From contig JAEXTR010000357.1 in NCBI GenBank assembly GCA_023406915.1, positions 1-7,688 of the forward strand: a stretch of DNA of 7,688 nt. The letters are read 5' to 3'. The position numbers were made by a program, and so were the translations under genes. Below, in pieces: positions 5,495-7,688 of the stretch. The DNA is from Bacteroidota bacterium. Lineage in GTDB: Bacteria > Bacteroidota > Ignavibacteria > Ignavibacteriales > Ignavibacteriaceae. Each line of letters starts with the position of its first letter. Position 1 is the stretch's first letter. A model generated the notes under the pieces. It saw nothing but the letters and a program-made list of their open reading frames with translations. It was not told the DNA's origin and ran no database searches.

Positions 5495-6292
5495 ATGAAA
5501 TTTTCATTCAAAAACCGTTTCATGATCCCGGTTGTTTCTGCTGCCCTGTTTGTTACCGTGGTTATCTATGCTTCTTCAACCGGAATTACCGGTACCACCC
5601 AGCTCAATGGGAATGGATGTAACTGCCATGGTGGTGCTGCTGCTGCAGGAGTCATGGTTTCTATCGATGGACCAGCCACGCTTCAGGCAGGAGAAACTGC
5701 TGATTTTAAGGTTGAGGTTACGGGGGGTCCTCTTGCCGCAGCCGGTACGAATATAGCGGTATCATCGGGTGATCTTGTGATCAGTGATAACAGCCTGCAA
5801 AAGATCGGGCAGGAACTGACACATACCGCGCCAAAAACTGCGGTTTCCGGCAAAGTCGGGTTTGAATACAGATATACAGCTCCGCAGCAGACAGGTCAGG
5901 TGACGATGTTTGCAGTGGGAAACAGTGTTGACCTGAGTGGCAACAATTTGGGAGATTCATGGGCATTTGCCAATAATAAGACTATAACAGTGACGCCCGC
6001 AGTATCTGTTGATGACCAGCTTTCACCAGTTGCACTGGATCTGGAGCAAAACTATCCCAATCCGTTTAATCCCTCGACTGATATTCGTTTTTCCGTAGCG
6101 TCAAATGCACTGGTTACGCTTGCTGTTTACGATGTACTTGGCAGGGAAGTGGCAGTGTTATTCAACCGTGATCTTCCTGCGGGGAGCTATACCGTTGCTT
6201 TTGATGCCAGTGAACTTGCTGGCGGAATATATTATTACACGTTAAAGGCGGGGGCTTCTTCGATTACAAAAAAGATGATGTTATTGAAATAG
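5495..6292 (+). CDS. Secreted choice-of-anchor-V/Reeler-like protein with C-N-C-H motif and T9SS sorting domain
   Basis: This is a 265-residue exported protein. A signal sequence or N-terminal hydrophobic segment (residues about 10-26) is followed by a motif N-G-C42-N-C-H45-G-G. The central beta-rich domain (about 50-170) has Q-A-G-E-T-A-D-F-K-V-E-V and later F-E-Y-R-Y-T-A-P ... G-Q-V-T-M-F-A-V-G-N-S-V-D-L-S-G-N-N. That layout resembles the choice-of-anchor V domain, whose members usually carry C-x-x-C-H just after the signal peptide. The C-terminal part, from E184-Q-N-Y-P-N-P-F-N-P to K-K-M-M-L-L-K, is a T9SS type A sorting domain. AAGGA (5485-5489), 5 bases upstream, supports the start. The gene stands alone, with a hairpin downstream at 6314-6347. 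Surface or extracellular location is well supported; the central domain name is moderately supported, and the function is unknown. Confidence 0.85.
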   Translation: MKFSFKNRFMIPVVSAALFVTVVIYASSTGITGTTQLNGNGCNCHGGAAAAGVMVSIDGPATLQAGETADFKVEVTGGPLAAAGTNIAVSSGDLVISDNSLQKIGQELTHTAPKTAVSGKVGFEYRYTAPQQTGQVTMFAVGNSVDLSGNNLGDSWAFANNKTITVTPAVSVDDQLSPVALDLEQNYPNPFNPSTDIRFSVASNALVTLAVYDVLGREVAVLFNRDLPAGSYTVAFDASELAGGIYYYTLKAGASSITKKMMLLK

Positions 6293-6313
6293 CTTCAGCA
6301 CTTTTCTCATTTT

Positions 6314-6347
6314 TATGCACCGGCGGCTTTACGGTCTCCGGTGCATA
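6314..6347 (+). terminator. Hairpin after the second T9SS cargo gene
   Basis: TATGCACCGG (6314-6323) pairs perfectly with CCGGTGCATA (6338-6347) around a 14-base loop, starting 22 bases after the stop codon. A U-rich stretch follows only later (CAATTTTT, about 6370-6377). It is a likely transcript end for the 5495-6292 gene. The rest of the gap to 6475 is pyrimidine-rich; TATCATATAAAAT (6451-6463) could hold a -10 element for the next gene, without a convincing -35. Confidence 0.55.
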
Positions 6348-6475
6348 TCTGGTCCTCTGATTTCTCCCTCAATTTTTAGGAATTACTCTCCTCCTTCGAT
6401 ATTTTACCATAGTCATTTTTTATTTTTTTCCAGAACTCTTCTCTTTCCTATATCATATAAAATGATGGAGGCAGC

Positions 6476-6877
6476 ATGATAATCCGCGAAATCAAGAATC
6501 AGTTTCTTAGTCTTGTTGATGCGCTTAACAGAATTGATGGTGATGCCTGGGCTGACTTTTACAGCATTGACGGTTTTATTTCCGCGATGGTGGGCACCGA
6601 CTACTACCAGTCACGGGCTAAGTTTATCAGCGCAATCAAGGAGTATTTTTCTATGCGTGAAACGCAGAAAGTGACTCCGGTTGAGATTCAGGTCACTGTG
6701 CTGCAAGAAGACCTTGCGCTCATGATCAGTTCTGAAAAAAGTGAGATGCAAATGAAAGATGGGGTAACAATAGTAAGCGACCACACTTTCAGCATGCTCT
6801 GGAAGAAAGAAGATACAGGCTGGAAGATTATTCATTCGCATGAATCGTGGATTGATACAGCAGCAGCACAACAGTGA
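6476..6877 (+). CDS. SnoaL/NTF2-like (DUF4440-type) small protein
   Basis: This is a 133-residue soluble protein with the cone-shaped NTF2-like alpha+beta layout. An N-terminal helix I-K-N-Q-F-L-S-L-V-D-A-L-N-R-I-D-G-D-A-W-A-D-F-Y holds the typical 'W..Y' helix of this superfamily. It is followed by G-F-I-S-A-M-V-G-T-D-Y-Y and a helix R-A-K-F-I-S-A-I-K-E-Y-F. Then come strands V-E-I-Q-V-T-V-L, L-A-L-M-I-S-S-E and H-T-F-S-M-L-W-K-K-E, and the family-typical end G-W-K-I-I-H-S-H-E-S-W. Members range from small-molecule enzymes to binding proteins, so no reaction can be assigned. GGAGG (6467-6471) lies 4 bases before the ATG. The ettA-like gene begins 54 bases downstream, so the two may share a transcript, unless the weak hairpin at 6878 ends it. 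Confidence 0.8.
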   Translation: MIIREIKNQFLSLVDALNRIDGDAWADFYSIDGFISAMVGTDYYQSRAKFISAIKEYFSMRETQKVTPVEIQVTVLQEDLALMISSEKSEMQMKDGVTIVSDHTFSMLWKKEDTGWKIIHSHESWIDTAAAQQ

Positions 6878-6907
6878 AGGACTTTTGAACTGTCCTCATG
6901 ATTTTTT
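6878..6907 (+). terminator. Weak terminator-like hairpin before the EttA gene
   Basis: AGGAC (6878-6882) pairs with GTCCT (6892-6896) over a 9-base loop, and after 5 bases comes a run of six T (6902-6907). The stem is only 5 bp, so it would be an inefficient terminator at best. It directly follows the stop of the NTF2-like gene. Confidence 0.25.
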
Positions 6908-6931
6908 ATGTACATCATTTGAAAAGGCACT

Positions 6932-7688
6932 ATGAGCAACGAACCGTATAAGATTATTTACTCCATGATGCGGGTAAGCAAATATTATGATAAAAAGCCC
7001 GTATTGAAGGATATCAGTCTCAGTTATTTTTATGGCGCTAAGATCGGGGTTATCGGTCTGAATGGTTCCGGTAAGAGTTCTCTGCTAAAGATACTTGCAG
7101 GAGTTGAGAAGGAGTTTAACGGTGAGACTGCCGTGAGTCCTGGGTACACCATTGGTTATCTTGAGCAGGAACCACTGGTTGATAATGAGAAGACTGTAAA
7201 GGAAGTTGTGCAGGAGGCAGTGCAGCCTATTGTGGACCTGTTAGCTGAGTACGATGCGATCAATGCAAAGTTTGCAGAGCCGATGGATGACGATGAGATG
7301 ACCGCGCTGCTTGAAAAGCAGGGTGAAGTGCAGGAAAAGCTTGATGCGATGAATGCATGGGAGCTGGATTCACGACTTGAAATGGCAATGGATGCACTGC
7401 GGTGTCCCCCCGGCGATGCACCAGTAAAGGTGTTATCCGGAGGTGAGAAGAGGCGGGTTGCGTTATGCCGGTTACTGCTGATCAAACCGGATATTCTCCT
7501 TTTGGATGATCCGACCAACCACCTTGATGCAGAGTCAGTTGAATGGCTCGAAAAGCATCTGCAGAAATATGAAGGGACAGTGATTGCGGTAACACACGAT
7601 CGTTACTTCCTTGATAATGTTGCGGGTTGGATACTTGAGCTTGATCGGGGAGAGGGAATACCGTGGAAAGGAAACTACTCCTCATGGC
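6932..7688 (+). CDS. ettA: ABC-F translation factor, EttA type (C-terminal part beyond window)
   Basis: The visible 252 residues cover the first ATPase domain of a cytoplasmic ABC-F protein. EttA binds the ribosomal E site and adjusts entry into elongation according to ATP/ADP. Seen in order are Y-S-M-M-R-V-S-K-Y-Y, Walker A G42-L-N-G-S-G-K-S-S, an acidic helical arm insert (about 95-140), signature L168-S-G-G-E-K-R-R-V-A-L-C-R, Walker B I-L-L-L-D192-D193-P-T-N-H-L-D, H-loop T-H222-D-R-Y-F, and the EttA-typical W-I-L-E-L-D-R-G-E-G-I-P-W. Residue 193 is Asp where the family has the catalytic Glu. The linker and second ATPase domain are outside the window. The ATG at 6932 has AAAAGG (6922-6927) 4 bases before it. 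The subfamily call rests on these phrases, which separate EttA from Uup and other ABC-F types. Confidence 0.92.
   Translation, partial: MSNEPYKIIYSMMRVSKYYDKKPVLKDISLSYFYGAKIGVIGLNGSGKSSLLKILAGVEKEFNGETAVSPGYTIGYLEQEPLVDNEKTVKEVVQEAVQPIVDLLAEYDAINAKFAEPMDDDEMTALLEKQGEVQEKLDAMNAWELDSRLEMAMDALRCPPGDAPVKVLSGGEKRRVALCRLLLIKPDILLLDDPTNHLDAESVEWLEKHLQKYEGTVIAVTHDRYFLDNVAGWILELDRGEGIPWKGNYSSW

Noticed and set aside
5618..5629. C-N-C-H considered as a standard c-type haem site
   Set aside because: Haem attachment needs two residues between the cysteines (C-x-x-C-H); only one is present, so a cytochrome call is not justified.
7156..7518. 120-codon minus-strand ORF opposite the EttA gene
   Set aside because: It is a Ser-rich shadow of the conserved ABC-F frame, with no ribosome site or family signal.

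Overview
The window looks like chromosomal sequence from a free-living, probably flagellated Gram-negative bacterium of the Bacteroidota/Chlorobiota side of the FCB group, with an Ignavibacteria- or Kapabacteria-like flavour. The main reason is that two exported proteins end in a C-terminal domain opening with E-Q-N-Y-P-N-P-F-N-P and closing in K-M-L/M-L-L-K, the type A sorting signal of the type IX secretion system (T9SS) as it is commonly written in those lineages. The base composition is moderate, start sites mostly carry purine-rich Shine-Dalgarno sequences, and nothing in the window looks like a phage, transposon, tRNA, rRNA or CRISPR array. The lineage is an inference from these motifs.

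Left part (1-2649). The N-terminal 124 codons of a secreted GH53 endo-beta-1,4-galactanase run leftward off the edge. Divergent from it is a complete methyl-accepting chemotaxis protein (start 689). Its leader holds a near-perfect sigma-28 (FliA) promoter at 554-580, which ties this receptor to the flagellar regulon.

Middle part (2650-4897). A Tyr-rich secreted T9SS cargo of unrecognised function (2804-4102) converges on a small stand-alone GIY-YIG protein (4156-4650, minus strand). The two share a 13-bp perfect hairpin that can serve as a terminator in both directions. The GIY-YIG gene is divergent from a YbjN-like gene (4898-5356). Between them lie two 17-bp imperfect palindromes, 50 bp apart and inverted relative to each other, which look like a pair of operators.

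Right part (4898-7688). After the YbjN-like gene comes a second T9SS cargo (5495-6292) with an N-terminal C-N-C-H motif and a choice-of-anchor-V/Reeler-like domain. Next is a SnoaL/NTF2-like small protein (6476-6877), then the 5' end of an ABC-F translation factor of the EttA type (from 6932, off the right edge). Its first Walker B motif has Asp where the family has the catalytic Glu.

The genes do not form one operon or an obvious single pathway. The window is best read as an ordinary chromosomal stretch of mostly independent units. I did not find a clearly new multi-gene system. The signals most worth following are the sigma-28 promoter, the twin operator-like sites, the EttA Glu-to-Asp change and the C-N-C-H motif.
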